Of a stretch of DNA of 17,597 nt, positions 7,965-15,881 are shown piece after piece. The position numbers were made by a program, and so were the translations under genes. The notes under the pieces are model-generated. The model had not been told where the DNA came from and did no database searches. It was given only the letters and a program-made list of their open reading frames with translations. Every line of letters begins with the position of its first letter. Position 1 is the stretch's first letter. This DNA is from an uncultured Prevotella sp. (GTDB lineage Bacteria > Bacteroidota > Bacteroidia > Bacteroidales > Bacteroidaceae), in NCBI GenBank assembly GCA_937880835.1, contig CALGRN010000060.1:1-17597 (forward strand), written 5' to 3'.

Positions 7965-8336
7965 ATGCGTCTTATATATCGGTTATCTTCAACTGCGTTC
8001 ATGTCAGTTAATCAGACTTGTGTCATTTCAGAATTTAAGGTTACAAAAGAGTCCCGCTATTCACTGAATCAACACACTGTTATAATACGTCTGACTCACA
8101 TTTTTACAAATATCGATTTGCGATACCTGCCGTTAGAAAGTGCAAGATTATTGCCGCCGATACCTACTTATTATGACACGTCGAAAACAAAAGCAAAATA
8201 CAATCATAACATGTTTGTATTTTTACTGTGACAGACATAGTTGTTTTGTTCGCAAAATAATGCATAACATTTTGATAAACATACATTTATGTCGGTACAT
8301 GCATTAAGTTTCGGAAGCGCATCACAATAAGACAGT

Positions 8337-8368
8337 ATTGTGTATATCGTTGATTTAAACTAACTTTG
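8337..8368 (+). promoter_or_regulatory. Bacteroidota-type promoter of the TonB-dependent receptor
   Basis: ATTG at 8337-8340, a 20-base spacer and TAACTTTG at 8361-8368 fit the TTG / TAnnTTTG promoter consensus. The start codon is at 8399, so the leader would be about 25 bases. Confidence 0.7.
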
Positions 8369-8398
8369 CGTCGCTTTATAATAAAACATTTATAGATT

Positions 8399-9199
8399 AT
8401 GATACAAAGATTTACAGTTTTTATTATCGGATTAATGTGTGCTGTCGGTGTATCGGCACAACAAACCGACGCCATGCTCTTCGGTGATGTGAAGAGTAAA
8501 GTTACAGGCGAGCATCTGCCTTATGCCATAATAAGCGTTAAAGGAACAAAAATACGCACAGTGGCAGACGGAAGCGGACATTTCAAAATGGCTAATCTGC
8601 CTGTTGGAAAACAAACCGTTGTTGCCACACTCGTAGGCTATAAGGACCAGGAAGTAGAAGTTACGATGTCTCGCGGAAAAGGAACAGAGGTTTATTTCCA
8701 ACTCGACGAGGATGTGCTGGACCTCAATCAAGTGGTTGTTACCGGTACACGTACACAGCACTACGTGAAAAACGTACCTATACGCACAGAGGTAGTGACC
8801 TCGCAAGCACTTGATGTAAAGAACGCGCAAAACATGTACGAGGCTCTCGAAGGAGTTCCCGGAATACGCGTTGAGCAGCAATGCCAGTTCTGTAACTTCT
8901 CTATGGTGCGCATGCAAGGGCTTGGAGCAGAACACACACAGGTGCTTGTTGACGGAGAACCGATATACTCCGGACTCGCAGGAGTTTACGGATTGCAGCA
9001 GATGGGAACAAATGATGTTGACCGTCTTGAAGTGGTTAAGGGTGCAGGTTCTGCACTATACGGCAGCAGTGCGGTTGCAGGAGCAATCAACATCATAACG
9101 AAAGAACCTACTTATGAACCATTCGTAAAGGCTGATGTGCAGTTCGGAAACTGGGGATACAAAAACTACAACGCATCAGCATCTATGAGAACGACATAG
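8399..9199 (+). CDS. TonB-dependent receptor, N-terminal part (frameshifted)
   Basis: Starting at ATG 8399 the frame encodes a signal peptide (MIQRFTVFIIGLMCAVGVSA), a carboxypeptidase-regulatory-like beta domain (about 25-107), a TonB-box-like stretch (LNQVVVTGTRTQ, about 111-122) and a complete plug domain. The plug shows the hallmarks MYEALEGVPGIRVEQ, VDGEPIYSGLAGVYGLQQ, VDRLEVVKGAGSALYGSSAV and AGAINIITKEP. A CxxC pair, Cys162-Gln-Phe-Cys165, sits within the plug. The frame then runs into TAG at 9197-9199 just after the first barrel strand (NYNASASM), while the barrel continues in another frame. The receptor would import a siderophore, haem, cobalamin or metal complex with TonB energy; the ligand cannot be told from the sequence. 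Read alone, this 266-residue piece is a plug without a barrel. Confidence 0.85.
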   Translation: MIQRFTVFIIGLMCAVGVSAQQTDAMLFGDVKSKVTGEHLPYAIISVKGTKIRTVADGSGHFKMANLPVGKQTVVATLVGYKDQEVEVTMSRGKGTEVYFQLDEDVLDLNQVVVTGTRTQHYVKNVPIRTEVVTSQALDVKNAQNMYEALEGVPGIRVEQQCQFCNFSMVRMQGLGAEHTQVLVDGEPIYSGLAGVYGLQQMGTNDVDRLEVVKGAGSALYGSSAVAGAINIITKEPTYEPFVKADVQFGNWGYKNYNASASMRTT

Positions 9200-9201
9200 G
9201 A

Positions 9202-10794
9202 TTGAATATATTCGCTCAACGCACCGAAATGGATGCCTTAGACGACACGCAAGACGGTCTGACAAGGGATGAAGTGAAACACAAAGACGGTATTTCCGAC
9301 CGAGTAGAGATAAAGACTACCAATGTAGGTTTCGGCTTCTATCTATACAATCCGTTCTCTGTGGGCGACAAACTTGTAATTCGCGGAAAGGCGATAGACG
9401 AACAGCGGGCAGGCGGAACAATGACTGACGATGCATACAAGAACCCTTATACGGCAGGAACTGAAAACATTCAGACCAACCGTTTGTCTGCCGAACTGAC
9501 ATATACCACACCTATCGGCAGCAATTCGGAACTCAACTTCTCAACCGCTTACGTATATCACAGACGCAATGCTACTAACGATACGTTCTTGGGAGATTAC
9601 AAAAAAACTCACGAAGATAAGTCGCCGGATGTGGAATTTATGCGTCCTTACATCGCAAAGGAAAATTCTTTCACTCCTTCACTGACCTTTTCAAGCAAGC
9701 TCGGCAACCATAATCTGCTTATAGGAATGCAGGGTTACTTCACAAGACTGCGCGAGACAGGACTCTATTGCATCACAGACGATACTTCGGCTTATTTAGG
9801 TGAGTCTTATTCTTCATTGGGAAAGAAGCACGCAAACGAATTCGGTGCGTTCTTACAGGATGAATGGAACATCCTTCCAAACCTCACGGTAGTGCCCGGT
9901 TTGCGTCTTGATGTTCACAATTCGGGTGAGTCTTACGAGTCGGATAAAAAGGTTTTCGACAGTGCTTTCCCTGAAACGAAATTCAACGAGACAAGTGTCA
10001 ATCCTCGTCTTGCAGTGAAATACGAAGTATCAAAAGCATTCGTTCTTCGTGCAAACTTCGGTACCGGATTCCGTGCGCCTTACGGATTCTCTGAGGATTT
10101 GCATCTTTGTTCAGGTTCTCCGCGCGTTTGGAAGTCTTCAAACCTTAAAGCCGAGAAATCAGTAAGTTTCAATTTGTCTGCCGACTACTACGGAGACAAC
10201 TATCAGTTCAGTGCAAACATATTCCGCACAAACCTGAAAAACAAGATCGAATTCTCTGATGCAAGCGACGATGTGAAGAAACTCGGATACACATATCAAT
10301 GGGAAAACGTTGCCGATGCTTATGTTCAGGGAATAGAACTCGGTGCAAAATACAACCCGTTCAGAGACTTTACTGTGGGTCTTAACTGGACATTCAATCA
10401 AGGCAAATACGACAAAGTGCGTGGCGACTGGGAAGGAACTGTCTATGAAAAAGACAGCAAGAACGTTTCACGTTTCCCCTCAATGACGGGCGATTGGACT
10501 TTGGAATATACTCCCGACGATTGGACTTTCTCGCTTACCGGTTCGCTTCAAGGCAAAATGTACATAGACTACATGTCGGAAAACGCGGCAAACTCAAAGA
10601 TAAAGAAAACAAATGCGTTCACTCTCTGGAACTGTCGTGTAGCCAAGAAGTTCAACGATGTAGTGACAATATACGCAGGAGGAAAGAATATTTTCAGCTA
10701 TATTCAAGACGAGAAGCATACGGATGATGCCGCATTTATGTACGCTCCGGTTTACGGTGCTACTTGGTATGCAGGCATAAGCGTAAAGATTTAA
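9202..10794 (+). CDS. TonB-dependent receptor, C-terminal barrel part (frameshifted)
   Basis: This frame continues the receptor. Homologous sequence in this frame already reads YENDIG from 9184, and the TTG at 9202 is an artificial start. About 536 residues of beta-barrel strands follow, including EFGAFLQDEWNILPNLTVVP, NPRLAVKYEVSKAFVLRANF, GTGFRAPYGFSEDLHLCSGS, NLKAEKSVSFNLSADY and a C-terminal strand VYGATWYAGISVKI. These are standard TonB-dependent receptor barrel motifs. Joined with the preceding part, the protein would be about 800 residues, a normal family length. One base is missing relative to a continuous frame somewhere around 9182-9192; for example one extra A would give NASASMRNDIGLNIFAQ. 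No start signal was seen for separate translation of this part. Followed by a terminator at 10829. Confidence 0.85.
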   Translation: MNIFAQRTEMDALDDTQDGLTRDEVKHKDGISDRVEIKTTNVGFGFYLYNPFSVGDKLVIRGKAIDEQRAGGTMTDDAYKNPYTAGTENIQTNRLSAELTYTTPIGSNSELNFSTAYVYHRRNATNDTFLGDYKKTHEDKSPDVEFMRPYIAKENSFTPSLTFSSKLGNHNLLIGMQGYFTRLRETGLYCITDDTSAYLGESYSSLGKKHANEFGAFLQDEWNILPNLTVVPGLRLDVHNSGESYESDKKVFDSAFPETKFNETSVNPRLAVKYEVSKAFVLRANFGTGFRAPYGFSEDLHLCSGSPRVWKSSNLKAEKSVSFNLSADYYGDNYQFSANIFRTNLKNKIEFSDASDDVKKLGYTYQWENVADAYVQGIELGAKYNPFRDFTVGLNWTFNQGKYDKVRGDWEGTVYEKDSKNVSRFPSMTGDWTLEYTPDDWTFSLTGSLQGKMYIDYMSENAANSKIKKTNAFTLWNCRVAKKFNDVVTIYAGGKNIFSYIQDEKHTDDAAFMYAPVYGATWYAGISVKI

Positions 10795-10828
10795 CAACTC
10801 TGAATTTAATTACTAATAATCATTTTTG

Positions 10829-10860
10829 CAGGGTGCATCATTCCGGATGCACTCTGTTTT
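10829..10860 (+). terminator. Terminator of the TonB-dependent receptor gene
   Basis: CAGGGTGCATC (10829-10839) pairs with GATGCACTCTG (10846-10856), with one G-T wobble and a 6-base loop, and is followed by TTTT. It lies 34 bases after the receptor stop. Confidence 0.85.
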
Positions 10861-11151
10861 CGTGTAATAATGTTATGCTCGGGCATGAGAAACATTGACA
10901 TGCAAACAGAATTGCATATCACATTCAGCATTATAACAGTTTTATCATAGCATGAAATCTTTTTCCTTTTTCTCTTTTTTACATCATGAAAAGCTGTAAA
11001 AAACGTGAATAAAAAAGTGTCATTTAATTTTACAATGCCGTCGAAGAAATCGTTTTTTGATTTTGAACGCATATTTGTACGCGAAAATCGCAATTTTATA
11101 AGACGCTGAAAACAAACAAGTTACAATATCGGAGCATAATGGTTGAAAATC

Positions 11152-11258
11152 AAAAGTTATCCTTTTGCATCCTGAAAGGATAACTTTCGCATGCAATAAA
11201 CTATTGTTTTGCAGCATAAAACCAATGAAACAGGATTGCAAAAGGATAGCTTTTGCAA
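11152..11258. repeat. Intergenic palindromic repeat cluster R3
   Basis: AAAGTTATCCTTT (11153-11165) and AAAGGATAACTTT (11175-11187) form a perfect 13-bp hairpin around a 9-base loop, nearly the same arrangement as in R2. It continues with a degenerate unit CTATTGTTTTGCA (11201-11213) and TTGCAAAAGGATAGCTTTTG (11237-11256), which carries one change in the core. Confidence 0.85.
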
Positions 11259-11270
11259 CCATGAAACAAA

Positions 11271-11317
11271 AAAACAGCTGTCAAAAAGAGCTTTTCCTGC
11301 TTTTCAACAGCTGTTTT
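11271..11317. terminator. Bidirectional hairpin terminator between convergent genes
   Basis: AAAACAGCTGT (11271-11281) pairs perfectly with ACAGCTGTTTT (11307-11317). The loop region contains its own short AAAAG/CTTTT pairing. A-runs precede and T-runs follow on the + strand, so it can terminate in either direction. It lies about 220 bases beyond the mlaF stop and is the best terminator candidate for that operon. Confidence 0.65.
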
Positions 11318-11538
11318 CTTTACTTTTAAATTCAGAATAACATTTACATTATATGCCTCATCATGCCCTGTTGATTTGCAACCTGCATAAATTATCCGAT
11401 GCATTGTTTCCGCACATTTCGGATATTGCGAACAGTTGACATGAGATAAAATACATACGTATATGCAAACCGACAAAATCTATATGATAATTATAAATAT
11501 GGCGTATTAAATCCGATGATGATATAATCAGACTGTCT

Positions 11539-12300
11539 CTATTCCTTATCTCCGCACTCTTTAACTCGCTTGAACAGGTCGGATGCGAAGACCAAATCAT
11601 TAAGTTTCGCGTTTGTAGAAGTCATAACATCGTCTTTCGTGCCATGCCATTCCTTACGACCTTTATATATAAACAATATGCTTTCACCTATACCCATTAC
11701 CGAATTCATATCGTGAGTGTTGATAATGGTAGTCATGTTGAACTCCTGCGTTATGCTATGGAGCAACTCGTCGATTACAAGTGAAGTCTTAGGGTCTAAT
11801 CCCGAGTTCGGTTCGTCGCAGAAAAGATATTTCGGATTAAGCACGATTGCGCGCGCAATGGCTACTCGTTTCTGCATACCACCGGACAGTTCGCCGGGAA
11901 ACTTGTGTTGTGCGTCAATCAGATTTACACGCGAAAGGCAGTCCTGAGCACGCTTTACACGCTCTCGATTGGTTTTTTCAGAGAACATATCGAGCGGAAA
12001 CATCACGTTCTCCAACACGGTAAGAGAGTCGAAAAGCGCAGCACTCTGGAATATCATTCCCATCTCTCGGCGCATAAGAATTTTATCTTTCTTGCTCATG
12101 TTCACAAAGTTGCGGCCATCGTAAAGCACATCGCCCGATGTAGGTTCAAGCAATCCGACAAGGTTTTTCATCAGAACAGTCTTTCCTGAGCCGCTCTGTC
12201 CTATGATAAGATTGGTTTTCCCCTCCTCGAACACCGCGCTTATGTCGTGCAAAACCTCTTTGTCGTCGAACGATTTATACAGCTTTTTTATTTCTATCAT
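11539..12300 (-). CDS. mlaF: Lipid-transport ABC ATPase, MlaF type
   Basis: This 253-residue ATPase carries all nucleotide-binding motifs: Walker A GQSGSGKT (34-41), the Q-loop near FQSAALFDSL (84-93), signature LSGGMQ (138-143), Walker B YLFCDE (158-163) with the D-loop NSGLDP, and switch His196 in NTHDMNS. The GQSGSGKTVLMK and PNSGLDPKTS versions, and its place 27 bases after an MlaE permease, mark it as the MlaF/Ttg2A group. These proteins energise phospholipid movement between the inner and outer membranes with MlaE and an MCE-domain substrate protein. It acts on the cytoplasmic face of the inner membrane. It is the promoter-distal gene of a two-gene minus-strand unit; no MCE (mlaD) gene lies downstream within 740 bases, where the next gene is convergent. 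Confidence 0.9.
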   Translation of the reverse strand: MIEIKKLYKSFDDKEVLHDISAVFEEGKTNLIIGQSGSGKTVLMKNLVGLLEPTSGDVLYDGRNFVNMSKKDKILMRREMGMIFQSAALFDSLTVLENVMFPLDMFSEKTNRERVKRAQDCLSRVNLIDAQHKFPGELSGGMQKRVAIARAIVLNPKYLFCDEPNSGLDPKTSLVIDELLHSITQEFNMTTIINTHDMNSVMGIGESILFIYKGRKEWHGTKDDVMTSTNAKLNDLVFASDLFKRVKECGDKE

Positions 12301-12327
12301 ATTCTATTGTTATATCCTTTTTATATA

Positions 12328-13074
12328 TCAAGAAAGCAACTGAGTAAGGAACACGTCTGAGAAAAGAATGAGAACGCTTGAACTGACCACTGCATCGGTA
12401 CTGGCTTTCCCCACTTCTACCGAACCGCCTTCAACCGTATAACCGAAGAATGATGCCACACTTGCTATGATGAATGCAAAAAACAAACTCTTGATAACAC
12501 TCATCCATACAAACCATTGGTTGAAATCATGCTGCAAACCAAGCGTTAAATCTTCGGGGCTTAGGATATGTCCTATATAGGCAGTTCCATACGCTCCGAG
12601 AATACCTGTTGCCGAACTGAATATCACGAGAAACGGCATTATCGTTATCAAACCGAGTATCTTTGGCAGAATAAGATAGCATGCAGAGTTTACACCCATT
12701 ATTTCAAGCGCGTCTATCTGCTGCGTTACACGCATCGTTCCAAGCTCCGATGCAATGTTAGAACCTACCTTTCCCGCAAGAATAAGACACATTATGGAAC
12801 TTGAAAACTCCAAAAGCATGATCTCGCGGGTAGTATATCCCGAAACCCAACGAGGCATCCAAGGGCTCTGTATGTTGAGTTTCATCTGTATGCATATAAC
12901 TGCGCCGATGAAAAAGGATATGAGCAGCACTATTCCAATGGAATCAACTCCGAGTGCGGACATCTCTTTCACATAACGTTTAAAAAACATACGCATTCTT
13001 TCGGGACGCGAAAACGAACGCCCCATAAGCATTATATATTTGCCAAGCGTATTAAGATACCTGATTATAATCAT
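12328..13074 (-). CDS. mlaE: Lipid-transport ABC permease, MlaE type
   Basis: The 248-residue membrane protein matches the MlaE/YrbE permease family. It has an amphipathic N-terminus, a hydrophobic segment at about 44-64, the conserved cytoplasmic coupling motif ELGTMRVTQQIDALEIMG (110-127), and further hydrophobic segments at about 132-160 (ending in SSATGILGAYGTAYIG) and 190-215 (WMSVIKSLFFAFIIASVASF). The C-terminal motif GYTVEGGSVEVGKASTDAVV (about 211-230) is also typical of the family. It forms the inner-membrane channel of an MCE-type phospholipid transporter and pairs with the downstream mlaF (27-base gap). The start ATG at 13074 is divergent from lptB; a TAnnTTTG element lies 24 bases upstream on the minus strand. 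Confidence 0.9.
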   Translation of the reverse strand: MIIIRYLNTLGKYIMLMGRSFSRPERMRMFFKRYVKEMSALGVDSIGIVLLISFFIGAVICIQMKLNIQSPWMPRWVSGYTTREIMLLEFSSSIMCLILAGKVGSNIASELGTMRVTQQIDALEIMGVNSACYLILPKILGLITIMPFLVIFSSATGILGAYGTAYIGHILSPEDLTLGLQHDFNQWFVWMSVIKSLFFAFIIASVASFFGYTVEGGSVEVGKASTDAVVSSSVLILFSDVFLTQLLS

Positions 13075-13097
13075 ATCATCAAAGTGTAATTACTTTG

Positions 13098-13105
13098 CAA
13101 AAGTA
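13098..13105 (-). promoter_or_regulatory. Putative -7 element of the mlaEF operon
   Basis: On the minus strand the sequence reads TACTTTTG, matching the Bacteroidota -7 consensus TAnnTTTG, 23 bases before the mlaE start. I did not find a TTG at the expected -33 spacing, so this is a moderate call. Confidence 0.5.
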
Positions 13106-13179
13106 ACCAAAATTCGATTAAAAACTGCTATATCTTCAACAGTTTTTAGCTTTAACAACGTTATTAGAGTTTATTTTAC

Positions 13180-13187
13180 TACTTTTG
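13180..13187 (+). promoter_or_regulatory. Putative -7 element of lptB
   Basis: TACTTTTG matches TAnnTTTG and ends 18 bases before the lptB start, implying a very short leader of about 10-14 bases. No clear -33 TTG was seen. Together with the mlaE element it makes a compact divergent promoter region (13075-13205). Confidence 0.55.
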
Positions 13188-13205
13188 TACGCAAATTAAA
13201 AGTTT

Positions 13206-14033
13206 ATGAATGAAAACGGCAATCATATCGTAACACACGACAGGGAGCGTATGGTTCTTCGCACCGAAGGACTTGTAAAGCGATACGGCAAGCGCACTGT
13301 TGTCAACGATGTGTCGATAAGTGTGAGGCAAGGAGAAATTGTCGGGCTGCTCGGTCCTAACGGTGCAGGCAAGACAACATCATTCTATATGACCACCGGA
13401 CTGATAGTGCCGAACGCCGGACATATATATCTTGACGACAAGGAAATAACTGATTATCCCGTATATAAGCGTGCGAGAGCCGGCATTGGCTATCTTCCGC
13501 AAGAAGCAAGCGTATTCAGAAAGATGAGCGTAGAAGACAATATAATGTCTGTTTTGGAAATGACAAAGCAGACAAATCAATATCGTTTGCAGAAATTGGA
13601 AAGCCTTATACGAGAGTTCCGTTTGGAAAAGGTGCGCAAAAACAAAGGCGACCAACTTTCGGGAGGAGAACGCAGACGCACCGAGATAGCCCGTTGTCTT
13701 GCCATAGACCCTAAGTTCATAATGCTCGATGAACCTTTCGCGGGTGTCGATCCGATTGCCGTTGAAGACATTCAGCATATCGTATGGCAGCTGAAATACC
13801 GCAACATAGGAATTCTTATAACCGATCATAATGTGCAGGAAACGCTCACCATAACCGACAGAGCATATCTTCTTTTTGAAGGAAAGATTCTTTTTCAGGG
13901 CAATCCGGAAGAACTTGCAGAGAATAAAATAGTAAGAGAGAAGTATCTGAGCAACAGTTTCGTGCTGCGAAAGAAAGATTTTCAACTTATTGATGAAGAG
14001 AAAAAAGCACGCGAAGCAGAGCTTGATGGTTAA
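13206..14033 (+). CDS. lptB: LPS transport ABC ATPase LptB
   Basis: The 275-residue ATPase has Walker A GPNGAGKT (50-57), Q-loop YLPQEASVFRKMSVEDNI (from 96), signature LSGGERRR (151-158), Walker B FIMLDE (171-176), D-loop PFAGVDPIAV, switch His208 in ITDHNVQETL, and the downstream DRAYLLFEGKILFQG. The combination LPQEASVFRKM, LSGGERRRTEIARCLA and LDEPFAGVDPIAVEDIQ is diagnostic of LptB. It powers extraction of lipopolysaccharide from the inner membrane with LptFG and LptC. An N-terminal extension of about 16 residues precedes the usual start; Met16 would be an alternative start, but ATG 13206 sits well behind the putative promoter. A charged C-terminal tail of about 20 residues extends beyond the E. 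coli-type length. It stands alone here, divergent from mlaEF. Confidence 0.94.
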   Translation: MNENGNHIVTHDRERMVLRTEGLVKRYGKRTVVNDVSISVRQGEIVGLLGPNGAGKTTSFYMTTGLIVPNAGHIYLDDKEITDYPVYKRARAGIGYLPQEASVFRKMSVEDNIMSVLEMTKQTNQYRLQKLESLIREFRLEKVRKNKGDQLSGGERRRTEIARCLAIDPKFIMLDEPFAGVDPIAVEDIQHIVWQLKYRNIGILITDHNVQETLTITDRAYLLFEGKILFQGNPEELAENKIVREKYLSNSFVLRKKDFQLIDEEKKAREAELDG

Positions 14034-14336
14034 AAAAACAAATTTTTATCCGTTATATTAGGCAGTTACATTAATAATAACTAATTTTGCAATTCGTTTT
14101 AAAAACGAAAAAACGGCGATAATGTCGGACAAAAACGAAAGCGGCAGAGTAAAAACATAAGACCTTAAAGGTGTAAAAAGAAACCGCTTGCAACAAGCAC
14201 ACGATAAGAAAAAATAATAATTAAAACAGAACGCAAGTCAGACAGACAGGAGCTGCCAACAGGCATACTGCCTTGTCAGTCAGTTGAAAAAGACGTTTGA
14301 TTTGCGAAAGATAGAAACATAACAAAAGAATAAGAG
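14034..14336 (+). other. Trigger factor upstream region and structured leader
   Basis: This 303-base stretch holds no gene. A -7 element TAATTTTG at 14082-14089 would give a leader of about 240 bases before the trigger factor ATG. In the leader AAGCGG (14139-14144) can pair with CCGCTT (14184-14189), enclosing the small palindrome ACCTTAAAGGT (14162-14172). Further down AGGCATACTGCCT (14261-14273) is a 5-bp hairpin that competes with TGCC/GGCA pairing at 14254-14265. These pairings are short and the regulatory meaning is uncertain. Confidence 0.45.
14082..14089 (+). promoter_or_regulatory. Putative -7 element of the trigger factor gene
   Basis: TAATTTTG matches TAnnTTTG. The -33 position holds only a weak TTAG match. 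If used, transcription starts near 14095, about 240 bases before the gene. Confidence 0.5.
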
Positions 14337-15707
14337 ATGAAAATTTCATTTGAAAATCCAGACAAAGTCAATGGACTTTTGACACTGACGGTTGAGGAAA
14401 CCGACTACAAAGAGAAAGTTGAAAAGACGTTGAAGGACTATCGCAGAAGAGCAAACATACCGGGTTTCCGTCCGGGAATGGCGCCTATGGGAATGGTAAA
14501 GAAACAGTTCGGAAACACTGTGAAAGTGGACGAGATAAACAAAATCATAGGCGAAGAATTGCAGAAATACATCGTGGACAACAAAATACAAATGCTCGGA
14601 CAGCCTCTTGCATCAGAAAAACAAGAGCCGCAGGATTTGGAAAAGGAAGCTCCATATACGTTTATGTTCGACATTGCAATAGCTCCTGAATTCAAAATAG
14701 AGCTTACCGAGAAGGATAAAATAGATTATTATAACATCAAGGTTGATGACAAACTCATCGAACAACAAATAGAAATGTTCGCTTCACGTGCAGGAAAATA
14801 TGACACAACGGCTAAGGAATACACCGAAGGAGACATGATAAAAGGCGACTTGCGCGAGCTTGATGAGAAAGGAAACACTAAGGAAGACGGTCTGACTGTT
14901 GAAGCTGCGGTTCTCATGCCGAGCTATATTAAACCGGAAGACCAGAAGAAACTTTTCGACGGAGCTAAACTTGGAGACATCATAACATTCAATCCGCGCA
15001 AGGCATATCCTGAAAGCGACATTGAGATTTCATCTCTCTTGAAGATCGAAAAGGATGCGGCAAAAGACATTACGGCAGATTTCAGCTATCAGATTACGGA
15101 GATATCACACTTCCAAAAGGCTGAGGTTAACGAAGAGTTGTTTGAAAGTGTTTACGGAAAAGAAGCCGGAATAAAGGATGAAAAGCAGTTCCGCGAGGCA
15201 ATAGAGAAAGGTTTGCAGGGGCAGCTTGCAAAGGACAGCGACTATCGTTTCCTTTTAGATTTGCGCAAATATGCTGAAAAGAAAATCGGAGAACTTACAT
15301 TCCCGGATGCCATATTGAAGCGCGTCATGCTGGAAAATAACAAGGAAAGAGGCGAAGAATTCGTAGAAAAGAACTACGAAAACAGCATAAAGGAACTTAC
15401 GTGGCATCTCGCTAAGGAGCAGCTTGCAACGGCAAACGGAGTCAAGATAGAAGATGAGGACGTCAGGAACGCGGCAAAAGAGTCGGCAAGAGTTCAGTTT
15501 GCACAATACGGAATGAACAATGTTCCTGACGAATATGTAGAGAACTACGCCAACGAGATATTGAAGAAGCGCGAGAATATCGACGGTTTTGTTGACCGTG
15601 CGCTTGACATCAAGCTGTCGGCAGCTATCAAGAACGTTGTCAAACTGAACACAAAAGAAGTGACACTTGATGAGTTCAACAAACTGATGAGTGAGCAACA
15701 ACAATAA
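14337..15707 (+). CDS. tig: Trigger factor, ribosome-associated chaperone and prolyl isomerase family
   Basis: The 456-residue protein opens with the ribosome-binding domain, including GFRPGMAP (43-50), the form of the GFRxGxxP ribosome-docking motif, followed by MGMVKKQFG. The middle part (about 150-250) corresponds to the FKBP-like domain but is divergent, as is usual in Bacteroidota, and I cannot confirm peptidyl-prolyl isomerase residues. The C-terminal part is long, charged and helical (about 260-450), the substrate-cradling arms. The protein binds nascent chains at the ribosome exit tunnel. Start ATG 14337 follows AAGAATAAGAG. It is followed by a terminator and then clpP and clpX, the same order as in many bacteria, so it belongs to a protein-quality-control neighbourhood although clpP has its own promoter element. 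Confidence 0.95.
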   Translation: MKISFENPDKVNGLLTLTVEETDYKEKVEKTLKDYRRRANIPGFRPGMAPMGMVKKQFGNTVKVDEINKIIGEELQKYIVDNKIQMLGQPLASEKQEPQDLEKEAPYTFMFDIAIAPEFKIELTEKDKIDYYNIKVDDKLIEQQIEMFASRAGKYDTTAKEYTEGDMIKGDLRELDEKGNTKEDGLTVEAAVLMPSYIKPEDQKKLFDGAKLGDIITFNPRKAYPESDIEISSLLKIEKDAAKDITADFSYQITEISHFQKAEVNEELFESVYGKEAGIKDEKQFREAIEKGLQGQLAKDSDYRFLLDLRKYAEKKIGELTFPDAILKRVMLENNKERGEEFVEKNYENSIKELTWHLAKEQLATANGVKIEDEDVRNAAKESARVQFAQYGMNNVPDEYVENYANEILKKRENIDGFVDRALDIKLSAAIKNVVKLNTKEVTLDEFNKLMSEQQQ

Positions 15708-15787
15708 TAAAGCATAACAGCAGGTTCGCTTCGCAACAAGAAAAGAACTGTATGCGAGCATGCTTTACTACACATAAATTATCAACA

Positions 15788-15833
15788 CATGCGGCATATC
15801 ACATATTTACGTGGCATGCCGCATGCATTTTTT
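15788..15833 (+). terminator. Terminator of the trigger factor gene
   Basis: CATGCGGCAT (15788-15797) pairs with ATGCCGCATG (15816-15825), and CAC/GTG pair again inside after a 2x2 internal loop. A run of six T (15828-15833) follows. It sits about 80 bases after the tig stop. Confidence 0.82.
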
Positions 15834-15881
15834 ATATACGAAAAATACAAGCCTGTATATCAGCACGTTGTCAATCGCTTT

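Larger units (their letters stand above)
7691..8398. other. 708-base intergenic region without a gene
   Basis: The stretch contains two hairpins after the LRR gene (7702-7724 and 7736-7785), repeat cluster R2 (7881-7964) and the promoter of the TonB-dependent receptor (8337-8368). An 88-codon open frame at 7965-8231 starts at the edge of R2, lacks a promoter and has no recognisable protein features, so it is not called. I looked for an obvious cobalamin or other riboswitch before the receptor and did not see one. Confidence 0.65.
10795..11538. other. 744-base convergent intergenic region without a gene
   Basis: Between the receptor (+) and mlaF (-) I see no credible gene; the open frames on the minus strand here lack protein character and cross the repeats. 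It holds the receptor terminator (10829-10860), a T-rich tract around 10960-10980, repeat cluster R3 (11152-11258), a bidirectional hairpin (11271-11317) and a weak hairpin TATCCGA/TCGGATA at 11393-11425. Confidence 0.65.

Noticed and set aside
7965..8231. 88-codon open frame between the LRR gene and the receptor
   Set aside because: It begins at the edge of repeat R2, has no promoter element or domain, and its composition looks like translated AT-rich intergenic DNA.
7790..8398. Riboswitch (for example cobalamin) upstream of the receptor
   Set aside because: No recognisable conserved riboswitch core was seen, and the promoter at 8337-8368 leaves a leader of only about 25 bases.
13380..13985. 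201-codon open frame antisense to lptB, and similar long antisense frames at 1171-1722, 8432-8935, 15255-15761 and 17062-17580
   Set aside because: Each lies opposite a well-supported conserved gene and has the Cys/Phe/Leu-rich composition of a mirror frame; none shows domains or a promoter.
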